Assembly (NCBI RefSeq): GCF_900113525.1
Contig: NZ_FOPP01000004.1
Span: 248,001 to 312,000 of the forward strand
Direction: 5' to 3'
DNA from: Pedobacter insulae
Lineage (GTDB): Bacteria > Bacteroidota > Bacteroidia > Sphingobacteriales > Sphingobacteriaceae
DNA length: 64,000 nt
Below, one piece after another: positions 37,159 to 44,921 of the stretch. A program made the position numbers and the translations under genes. The notes below the pieces were generated by a model. It ran no database searches. It was given only the letters and a program-made list of their open reading frames with translations, and was not told where the DNA came from. How positions within the stretch are numbered: the stretch's first letter is position 1; each line of letters opens with the position of its first letter.

Positions 37159-38376
37159 ATGGCTAAAATAAACTATAAGCAACAATTAGAAGAAGTTAAA
37201 AACTTCGTCCTAGATTACTTCCATACCCGGCATGATGCAAAATTAGTTTATCACAACTTAGATCATACTCAAGGTGTGGTAAATGCGACTATGCAAATTG
37301 CAAATCATTATCAACTAAACGATAAAGATTTTTTCATCGTCTGTGCTGGAGCTTGGTTTCATGATACCGGGTACTTCGAAGATATCCAAAATCACGAACA
37401 AAAAGGAGCGGAAATCGCAATTGAATTTCTTAAAAAACAAGATATCCCTGCAGATGTGCGCGATTCGGTAATGCAAGTTATTTTGGCTACTAAAATGCCA
37501 CAACGGCCGACGAATTTGCTGGAGAATATTATCTGCGATGGAGATCTTTTTCATTTAGGAACCGAAGAATTTACTGAAAAGCGGAAACTGATGCATAAAG
37601 AGCTTGCTTTGCTCTATCAAATAGACAGTAATAAGAAAGAATGGAGATTGCGAGATGTTCAATTTTTGGAAAGTCAACATTATCACACGGATTATTGCGA
37701 ATTATTGCTAGGTGATCAAAAGCAGAAAAATATTGATAAGCTTAAGAGTAAGCTAAAAGGAGAAATGAGCGCTGTGAACGTAGTAGATGAGGGTACAGTG
37801 GTTAAGGAAGAAAAATTGCTAAGTAAGAAAGACAAAAAACGACCTGACAAAGGTATAGAAACTATGTTTCGTATTACCTCATCAAACAACCAGCGATTAA
37901 GTGATATGGCCGACAATAAGGCTCAGTTATTAATTACCGTTAATTCCATCATTTTATCATTAATTGTGAGTTTGGTTCTTAGGAGACTGGAAGATAATGC
38001 ATTTTTAATTGTGCCTACCTTTATTCTTTTGATGGTAAGTTTGGGGGCTATTATTTTCTCCATTTTAGCCACACGCCCATCTATACCGGACGGTATTTTT
38101 TCAGATAATGATTTGGAACGTAAAAAAGTGAATTTGCTCTTTTTTGGCAACTTTTATAAAATGGCACTAAGCGATTATTCTAAAGGAATGATAAAGGTGA
38201 TGAACGACAATGAATTTTTATATGGTACGCTTATTACTGATGTATATTCTCAGGGGGTTGTATTGGGACGTAAATATAAGTTAATCCGCATCGCTTACAA
38301 TATCTTTATGTTTGGACTTATTGCAGCGGTTTTTGCTTACATTATTTCTTATATCGCCTACGGTAAACTTTCTTAA
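37159..38376 (+). CDS. HD-domain phosphohydrolase fused to a Pycsar-effector-type membrane domain
   Basis: A 405-residue two-part protein. Residues 1-180 are an HD phosphohydrolase with metal ligands His36 (YHNLDHT), His68-Asp69 (WFHDTGY) and Asp127/Asp129 (ICDGDLFH). After a lysine-rich linker (about 195-230), residues 235-403 match the Pycsar-type transmembrane effector domain (DUF5706): FRITSSNNQRLSDMADNKAQ, then helices IILSLIVSLVL, TFILLMVSLGAIIFSI, and a last helix at the C-terminus. In defence systems that domain acts downstream of cyclic pyrimidine nucleotides; HD fusions of it are found in Bacteroidota genomes, with unknown role. It is the first gene of a five-gene operon; one base separates it from ppk1. 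Confidence 0.88.
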   Translation: MAKINYKQQLEEVKNFVLDYFHTRHDAKLVYHNLDHTQGVVNATMQIANHYQLNDKDFFIVCAGAWFHDTGYFEDIQNHEQKGAEIAIEFLKKQDIPADVRDSVMQVILATKMPQRPTNLLENIICDGDLFHLGTEEFTEKRKLMHKELALLYQIDSNKKEWRLRDVQFLESQHYHTDYCELLLGDQKQKNIDKLKSKLKGEMSAVNVVDEGTVVKEEKLLSKKDKKRPDKGIETMFRITSSNNQRLSDMADNKAQLLITVNSIILSLIVSLVLRRLEDNAFLIVPTFILLMVSLGAIIFSILATRPSIPDGIFSDNDLERKKVNLLFFGNFYKMALSDYSKGMIKVMNDNEFLYGTLITDVYSQGVVLGRKYKLIRIAYNIFMFGLIAAVFAYIISYIAYGKLS

Positions 38377-38377
38377 A

Positions 38378-40444
38378 ATGTTGGATTCGAAAATTGAAGA
38401 CGTTTTTCACCAAAGAGATTTAAGTTGGCTTTCCTTTAACGAGAGAGTATTGCTGGAGGCTACCGATAAACATGTCCCTTTATTAGAACGGATTAAGTTT
38501 TTGTCTATTTACTCCTCTAACCTGGATGAATTTTATCGGGTAAGAATGCCTGTTTTATTAGCCTTAGCTAAATTAAGTAAGAAGGAGAAAAATCATATTG
38601 CCTTACCAGAGGGTTTATTAACCACAGCTAATCAAACTATTCATCGTCATCAGCAGACATATGGTGAGATTTTAAGCAAGTCGATAATTCCTGAACTTCA
38701 TAACCATCATATTAATTTTTTATATGGGATGCCAATTCCAGAAGATTTAACTGAGGAGACTAGTGGATATTTCCTTAGTCAGGTTTTAGCATTTTTACAA
38801 CCCGTAACGCTTGATTCAAGAAAGTCAGATTTCTTCCCAAATAACAACGAGCTGTATTTTTTGATAACGCTTAACGCTGAAGAAAATGAAAGCGTTGTTA
38901 TTTTAAATATTCCTTCAAACAATTTACCCCGGTTTTATAAGATTACCAAGAATGAGCAAACATTTATTGTTTTTCTGGATGACATTATTAGATATAACCT
39001 CCCGCTACTCTTCCCTGACGAGGAGATTACGGGTTGCTACAGCTTCAAAATTACCCGTACCGCTGAAATTGATTTAAAAGACGAATATTCTGGTAATTTA
39101 GCGGAACAAATAGAAAAGCAGTTGCAAAAGCGCGACTTTGGTTTAGCAACCCGATTTTTATATCAATCGGGTGCCGGAGAGCAGGTAATGGCTTTATTAA
39201 TTGAAAAATTAAACTTGCAGAAAGCCAATCAAGTTGAAGGTGGTAGATATCACAATCTAAAAGATCTGTCAAGTTTTCCTGTTTACAACCCGGCACTGGA
39301 AAATGAAAGGTGGGCCCGTATAGCTTATCCACCATTGGCGAAGAACCAGCCACTATATCAACAAATTTTTAAGAAAGACATTCTTATTAATTCCCCATTT
39401 CAGGCGTATGACAGTGTTTTAAGATTCTTCAATGAAGCGGCTACAGATAAACAAGTTGAAGAAATTTATATCACACTTTACCGTGTTGCCAGCGACTCTA
39501 AAATTGTTAATGCATTGATTAGCGCTGCCAAAAACGGAAAAAAAGTCTTTGTTTTAGTAGAACTAAAAGCACGGTTTGATGAGGCTAATAATATCAAATG
39601 GGCTAAAAAAATGACTGAAGCAGGTGTAACGATAATTTATAGTGTTACTGCTTTAAAAGTTCATGCTAAAATAGCGTTAGTTAAGCGAAAAATTGCAACG
39701 CGGTCAGTCTATACAGGTTTATTGGCAACAGGCAATTTTAATGAAACGACGGCCAATTTTTATACAGACCATATTTTGATGACCTCGCATCCGGGCCTGA
39801 TGCGTGAGATGGAGTTGCTCTTTATCTTTCTCGCTAAAAGGGTTAAACCAACCGATCCGAAATTAATTTCCTTTAACTATCTTTTCGTTGCCCAATTTAA
39901 CTTACAAGAGCGATTCCTTGCGTTAATTGACCGGGAGATTGCACATGCAAAACAAGGTATTCCGGCTTCCATTGTTATCAAATTAAATAATCTAGAAGAA
40001 AAAACGATGATCAGTAAACTTTATGAAGCATCAAGAACGGGCGTGAAAATAAGGTTAATTATAAGGGGCATTTGCAGATTGGTAGCTGGTTTAAATGGAA
40101 TGAGTGAAAACATTATTGTTACAAGGATTGTTGATCGCTATTTAGAGCATGGCAGGATATTTGTCTTTGAGAATGGAGGGGAAGAGGAGATTTATATGGG
40201 ATCTGCCGATTGGATGAATAGAAATATTTATCGGAGAATTGAAGTATGCTTCCCGGTTTTTGATGAAGATATCAAAAAAGAGATAAAATCTATGCTCAAT
40301 CTCCAGCTGACAGATAATGTTAAGGCCGTAACAATAAATGACAAAATGATTAATATTCCTACTGTAACAAAAGGGGAGGTTAATCAATCCCAATATCGTA
40401 TCTATGAATTATTAAAAAGTAAAGCCGATGGTGAATATAACTAA
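38378..40444 (+). CDS. ppk1: Polyphosphate kinase 1
   Basis: PPK1 makes polyphosphate from ATP reversibly at the membrane. The 688-residue protein opens with FHQRDLSWLSFNERVLLEA and has the two catalytic histidine segments: KVHAKIALVKRK with His429, the phosphorylated residue by analogy to E. coli His435, and YLEHGRIFVFENGG with His591. VELKARFDEANNIKWA and the ATP-site GSADWMNRNIYRRIEVCFP are also present. ATG 38378 gives the family N-terminus; a 22-codon extension upstream would overlap the HD gene. Its last 17 bases overlap the next gene, so translation is coupled. No exopolyphosphatase of the PPX/GppA type is in the window. Confidence 0.97.
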   Translation: MLDSKIEDVFHQRDLSWLSFNERVLLEATDKHVPLLERIKFLSIYSSNLDEFYRVRMPVLLALAKLSKKEKNHIALPEGLLTTANQTIHRHQQTYGEILSKSIIPELHNHHINFLYGMPIPEDLTEETSGYFLSQVLAFLQPVTLDSRKSDFFPNNNELYFLITLNAEENESVVILNIPSNNLPRFYKITKNEQTFIVFLDDIIRYNLPLLFPDEEITGCYSFKITRTAEIDLKDEYSGNLAEQIEKQLQKRDFGLATRFLYQSGAGEQVMALLIEKLNLQKANQVEGGRYHNLKDLSSFPVYNPALENERWARIAYPPLAKNQPLYQQIFKKDILINSPFQAYDSVLRFFNEAATDKQVEEIYITLYRVASDSKIVNALISAAKNGKKVFVLVELKARFDEANNIKWAKKMTEAGVTIIYSVTALKVHAKIALVKRKIATRSVYTGLLATGNFNETTANFYTDHILMTSHPGLMREMELLFIFLAKRVKPTDPKLISFNYLFVAQFNLQERFLALIDREIAHAKQGIPASIVIKLNNLEEKTMISKLYEASRTGVKIRLIIRGICRLVAGLNGMSENIIVTRIVDRYLEHGRIFVFENGGEEEIYMGSADWMNRNIYRRIEVCFPVFDEDIKKEIKSMLNLQLTDNVKAVTINDKMINIPTVTKGEVNQSQYRIYELLKSKADGEYN

Positions 40445-41315
40445 ACATAACAAGCACATTTTAATTATCGCCATGTTATCAATCTCAGTAACATTTATAG
40501 CGGTGTCTTGCATAGGTAAAAATGACAAAGCTTTGGCGTTACCACCAGGATATAATTTAAACAATCCCCAGAAATACAGTATGCCCGATATTTTACAGGA
40601 AATTTCGGGTATCGCTTTTAATAAAGGAGACAATACATTTGTGTATGCCCAACAAGATGAAGATGGTAAGCTTTTTAAATTACCGCTTGGGTCTAAGGAC
40701 GAAACTGTTACCAAGTTTGCCGGAAAGGGGGATTATGAAGATGTTTCTGTGATCAATAATTGGGTAATTTTACTTAAAAGCAATGGCGATCTATTCTCAT
40801 TTCCATTGAGTGAAACGAAAAATGAAAGTACAGGAATGGTAAAAGAAAATACAGGTTTAGTGCCTAAAGGTGAATACGAAGGAATGTTTGCTGATGAGGC
40901 AACTGGCAACGTCTATTTATTATGTAAGAACTGCAAGACAGATAAAGGCAGCAAATTAACAAGTGGTTACGTATTTGCTTTTAATAATAATGGCACATTC
41001 AAAGCGAAAGGAACCTTTAAAATTAATGCCAGCAAAATAGATAATTTAACAGGTAAAAAGAAAGGGACTTTCCATCCCTCAGCCTTAGCAATAAATCCCT
41101 TAACTAAGGAATGGTATATTATTTCGTCAGTTAATAAAGTTCTGGTTGTTTTAGATTCAAAATGGGGAATTAAAAATGCTTATCATTTAAGTTCTAATAC
41201 CTTTAATCAACCCGAAGGAATTGCATTTGACAAACAGGGGAACCTCTATATATCTAATGAAGGGAGCGAGACTCAGGTTGGAAATATTTTAAGGTTTGAC
41301 TATAAAAAGAAATAA
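40428..41315 (+). CDS. SdiA-regulated-domain-like beta-propeller lipoprotein
   Basis: A 295-residue lipoprotein: the hydrophobic leader ends in FIAVSC, with Cys28 as lipid anchor. The rest resembles the SdiA-regulated family, a beta-propeller: LQEISGIAFNKGDNTFVYAQQDE, KGDYEDVSVINNWVILLKSNGDL, FHPSALAINPLTKEWYIISS and FNQPEGIAFDKQGNLYISNEG are the recurring blades. No catalytic residues are known for the family. It starts inside the ppk1 3' end and ends three bases before the metallophosphoesterase gene, so it is part of the ppk1 operon and probably works at the outer or inner membrane surface with the next protein. Confidence 0.82.
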   Translation: MVNITKHNKHILIIAMLSISVTFIAVSCIGKNDKALALPPGYNLNNPQKYSMPDILQEISGIAFNKGDNTFVYAQQDEDGKLFKLPLGSKDETVTKFAGKGDYEDVSVINNWVILLKSNGDLFSFPLSETKNESTGMVKENTGLVPKGEYEGMFADEATGNVYLLCKNCKTDKGSKLTSGYVFAFNNNGTFKAKGTFKINASKIDNLTGKKKGTFHPSALAINPLTKEWYIISSVNKVLVVLDSKWGIKNAYHLSSNTFNQPEGIAFDKQGNLYISNEGSETQVGNILRFDYKKK

Positions 41316-41318
41316 AGT

Positions 41319-44300
41319 ATGATAGGAAGATTACTTTTTACAATATGTTTTTGCCTTTCAATGGGAGCGTATGCACAGGATTCCGTTAAATATAGGGTAA
41401 TTTTAATTGGTGATGCAGGCGAAATGAATGACGGCCAGAAAGAATCGCTTAAGAACGCAGCAAAACATGTAATTAAAGGTAAAACAACGACACTTTATTT
41501 GGGTGACAATATCTACCCTGTTGGCATGGCCATACCTGGATATGGAGATTTTGCCGAAACTTCAAAGATATTGCAATCTCAGTTTAAACCCATGCGTGAT
41601 GCTGGATCTGCAGTTTATTTTATCCCTGGTAATCACGATTGGGATCAGTCAGGACCAAGAGGGCTTGCTAGAATTCAGGCACAAAGCGACTACCTAGCTT
41701 CATTTAACGATCCGCTTCTGAAATTGATTCCCGCGAATGGTTGTCCAGATCCCGTTGCTATTAACCTTACGGATCGGTTAACCGTTATAGCGTATGATAG
41801 CGAATGGTGGCTTTTCCCTTACAACAAGGCTAATCCGGATTGCGATTGCCAAACTAAAGATGAAGTATTGCAGCGATTGGAAGACTTACTGGAACAAAAC
41901 CGGAATAAGATTATTATCCTAGCTTCTCATCACCCGTTTCAGAGCTATGGAGCACATGGTGGTTATTTTACGCTACGAAACCATTTGTTGCCTTTAACTT
42001 TACTAAATCATAATCTTGTTATTCCCTTACCCGTAATAGGCTCGATCTATCCGTTTTTGAGATCAACCTTGTTAAGCCCGGAAGATCTTAATCACCCGCG
42101 CTACAAGGACATGATTAAGAGCATAAATGCGATTTTTGGTGAAAAACCCAATGTTATTTATGCTGCTGGCCATGAACATGGTCTCCAGTTTATTAAGAGT
42201 GATCAGCTTCAGATTGTAAGCGGCTCTGGTGCCAAGATTACCGCAAACAAAAAAGGTAAGAATTCGTTGTTTCAGGAAGAAAGGCAGGGTTATGTGATTG
42301 CTGATCAATTGATTAATAACAATATGAGATATAAATATTTTATATATGCTGATACAGGTGTTAAGGAGGTGTTCAGTTACACGCAATCTTATAAGGAACT
42401 GGCAGCGAAACAGGTTAATGAATTTAAGGTAATCAAGAGTGATAGCATTAGCGTGAAGGTTCACCCATCTTATGATAGTGTTGGTCGATTTCATCGCTTT
42501 CTTTTTGGAGAGAACTACCGAAAAGATTATGCGATGGAAACCAAATTTCCAGTGTTGAGAATTTCAGAACTTAAGGGCGGTCTAAAACCTACGAAATTAG
42601 GGGGGGGTAATCAGTCTAAATCATTACGTTTAGAAGATAAGAACGGTAAGGAATGGGTGTTACGCAGTGTTGAGAAATTTCCAGAAGTATTATTGCCGAA
42701 GGGCCTTAGAGAAACTTTCGCAAAGGATATCATTAAGGATAATATGTCGGCACAACATCCATTTGGCGCATTAATAGTTCCTACCTTGGCAAAAGCCGTC
42801 GACGTACCTCATACTACTCCGATTATTGGTTGGGTATCTCCTGATCCGGCTTTGGGAGATTATATGACGGCTTTCGCAAATACCCTTTGCTTATTTGAAG
42901 AGCGCGAACCATTAGGCGATTCAGACAATACGGGTAAGATGTTTAAAAAGTTGGACGAAGATAATGACAATACTTACGATGGTGAATCATTGTTGAGAGC
43001 AAGGGCTTTAGATGTTATGATAGGAGATTGGGACAGACATGAAGATCAGTGGAGATGGTATCCTGAAAAGACAGAGAAGGGCAAAAGGTACATTGCCGTT
43101 CCACGAGATCGCGATATGGTTTTCTACAGCACTGATGGTTTCGTACAACGGTATGCGCAATCGTCGTCGTTGTTGCCTATGATGCAGGGATATGAAAGAG
43201 AAATCAAAAATATAGATTGGTTTTTATGGGAGGGAAGAGCCATGAATAGCAGGTTGATGTCTCAGTTTACTGAAAAGGAATGGGATAAAGTTATTCAGGA
43301 GTTTTGTGCACAATTAACTGATGAGGTGTTCGAAAAGGCTTTAAAGCAATTACCTGAACCAAATTATAGTCTACGTCATGATCAGTTCTTGCTACGTTTG
43401 AAAGAACGAAGAGCCTCCCTTCCCAAATTAATGAACGATTACTATCATTTCTTCAATCGTATTGTGGACATCCAAACTAGTCATAAAAATGAGAAGGTAT
43501 CCATAATAGATTCAGCAAATCAGCACTTGACGGTTAAAATTAATAAGATTTCGAAAGAAGGTAATATTAAGGAGGAGATGTTTAGCCGTACGTTTGATCC
43601 CGTTATCACCAAAGAAATCCGACTGTATGTAAAGGATGGTAACGATAGTCTTTATATAGACAATAAAACAGCTCCCATAAAGCTAAGGATTATCGCAGGA
43701 GGTGGCAGAAAAGTATATCAAATACCAAATGCTGAAAGAAGTATGCAGCTGTTTGGACGTAAAAATGGTAATTCTATTTTTACAGGAGATGATCAGGATA
43801 GGCTGCGTAAAAGGATGTCGGCAGATACTGCCAATGTAGGTTATTTAGGTAAAGATATGTACAGGAGAAGATCTTTGTTATTAAATGCAGGTTTTAATAA
43901 CGATGACGGCCTATTACTAGGTTTGACTTATAAGATGACGAATCCTGGTTTTCGCAAACTACCTTATGGCAATTCGCATATTATCTCTTTTCTCCATGCT
44001 TTTTCCACTACTGCTTTTCGTTTTAATTATCGCGGCGATTGGTTAAAAGCTATTGGTAACGCAGATTTAATTGTTAAAGCCGATATATACGCACCAGATA
44101 ATACACAAAACTTTTTTGGCGTTGGTAATGAAACGAAATATGAGGAAAGGATAAAGTATTATAGAGCTCGGTTTAATATTTATCAAATAGAACCAGCACT
44201 GAGGTGGCGTAGACCGAAATCGACCTTTAGCATAGGTCCCAGCTTCCAATTGTATAAATATGATATGGAAGATAATGAAGGTCGGATACTGACTATGCCG

Positions 44301-44909
44301 GCTCAATTGCATTCGAATGATAGTTTGACGGTGGGTCGGAATAAGTGGTATGGGGGCATAGTAGCTAACTTTATCAATAACACACGCGACAACGATATTT
44401 TACCGACATTAGGGAGTTATATAGATTTTAAGTGGTCCATTTTTAAAGCATTAAATCAGTATGCAAGTTCATTCGGACAATTTACCGGCGATATTGCCCT
44501 CTATAAAAATATAGATGGAAGAGCTAAATTTGTTTTAGCCGATCGTTTTGGAGGAGGTGTTACAATTGGTAAACCGGCATTTTATCAACATTTATTTTTG
44601 GGTGGACAAGGAAATTTACTTGGTTACAGGCAATTTAGATTTGCGGGAAATCATAGTTTCTATAATAATTTAGAGTTGAGAGCCAAACTGGGCGATTTCA
44701 TTAGTTATGTGCTGCCAGGACAGGTAGGGTTAATCGGTTTTTATGATGTTGGAAGGGTTTGGGCGAATAATGAAAAATCAGACCAATGGCACCACGGCGT
44801 GGGCGGAGGGATGTATTTTTCACCAGCCTCGCTCGCTATTTTTAGGTTCGTAATGGGTAGATCTAATGAAGGATGGTATCCGTATGTATCAATGAGTTTT
44901 AGGTATTAA
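41319..44909 (+). CDS. Metallophosphoesterase - kinase-like segment - outer-membrane barrel fusion
   Basis: A 1196-residue exported protein. A signal peptide (1-19, cut at AYA-QD) precedes a calcineurin-type phosphoesterase with the motifs GDAG (31-34), GDN (62-64), GNHDW (104-108), SHHP (203-206) and GHEHG (284-288). Residues about 425-700 are not part of that domain. They hold WVLRSVEK (446-453), IGDWDRHEDQWRW (568-580) and VPRDRDMVFY (594-603), an order reminiscent of the lysine, catalytic-loop and metal-binding segments of HipA/Fam20-like kinases. From about 860 to the end lies a tyrosine-rich Omp85/surface-antigen barrel. It may expose its enzymes at the cell surface. An 8-G tract (42600-42607) lies at the domain boundary. 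Confidence 0.82.
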   Translation: MIGRLLFTICFCLSMGAYAQDSVKYRVILIGDAGEMNDGQKESLKNAAKHVIKGKTTTLYLGDNIYPVGMAIPGYGDFAETSKILQSQFKPMRDAGSAVYFIPGNHDWDQSGPRGLARIQAQSDYLASFNDPLLKLIPANGCPDPVAINLTDRLTVIAYDSEWWLFPYNKANPDCDCQTKDEVLQRLEDLLEQNRNKIIILASHHPFQSYGAHGGYFTLRNHLLPLTLLNHNLVIPLPVIGSIYPFLRSTLLSPEDLNHPRYKDMIKSINAIFGEKPNVIYAAGHEHGLQFIKSDQLQIVSGSGAKITANKKGKNSLFQEERQGYVIADQLINNNMRYKYFIYADTGVKEVFSYTQSYKELAAKQVNEFKVIKSDSISVKVHPSYDSVGRFHRFLFGENYRKDYAMETKFPVLRISELKGGLKPTKLGGGNQSKSLRLEDKNGKEWVLRSVEKFPEVLLPKGLRETFAKDIIKDNMSAQHPFGALIVPTLAKAVDVPHTTPIIGWVSPDPALGDYMTAFANTLCLFEEREPLGDSDNTGKMFKKLDEDNDNTYDGESLLRARALDVMIGDWDRHEDQWRWYPEKTEKGKRYIAVPRDRDMVFYSTDGFVQRYAQSSSLLPMMQGYEREIKNIDWFLWEGRAMNSRLMSQFTEKEWDKVIQEFCAQLTDEVFEKALKQLPEPNYSLRHDQFLLRLKERRASLPKLMNDYYHFFNRIVDIQTSHKNEKVSIIDSANQHLTVKINKISKEGNIKEEMFSRTFDPVITKEIRLYVKDGNDSLYIDNKTAPIKLRIIAGGGRKVYQIPNAERSMQLFGRKNGNSIFTGDDQDRLRKRMSADTANVGYLGKDMYRRRSLLLNAGFNNDDGLLLGLTYKMTNPGFRKLPYGNSHIISFLHAFSTTAFRFNYRGDWLKAIGNADLIVKADIYAPDNTQNFFGVGNETKYEERIKYYRARFNIYQIEPALRWRRPKSTFSIGPSFQLYKYDMEDNEGRILTMPAQLHSNDSLTVGRNKWYGGIVANFINNTRDNDILPTLGSYIDFKWSIFKALNQYASSFGQFTGDIALYKNIDGRAKFVLADRFGGGVTIGKPAFYQHLFLGGQGNLLGYRQFRFAGNHSFYNNLELRAKLGDFISYVLPGQVGLIGFYDVGRVWANNEKSDQWHHGVGGGMYFSPASLAIFRFVMGRSNEGWYPYVSMSFRY
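42600..42607 (+). repeat. G8 homopolymer tract inside the phosphoesterase-barrel gene
   Basis: Eight consecutive G residues encode most of LGGGN at the boundary between the phosphoesterase and the kinase-like segment. A one-base slip would cut the protein before the barrel. Such runs are unusual in this AT-rich sequence. Confidence 0.8.
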
Positions 44910-44921
44910 GAGGAAAAGGTT

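Noticed and set aside
37159..38376. A classical Pycsar anti-phage locus
   Set aside because: Pycsar pairs the effector with an adjacent PycC cyclase; here the neighbour is ppk1, the effector is fused to an HD domain, and the only cyclase-like candidate is distant and degenerate.
38312..38377. N-terminal membrane extension of PPK1
   Set aside because: The extra 22 codons are the end of the HD-membrane gene read in another frame; the family N-terminus begins at 38378.
42072..42494. Leftward 140-codon frame inside the phosphoesterase-barrel gene
   Set aside because: It lies antisense within a gene with clear motifs, has no start signal and no family resemblance.
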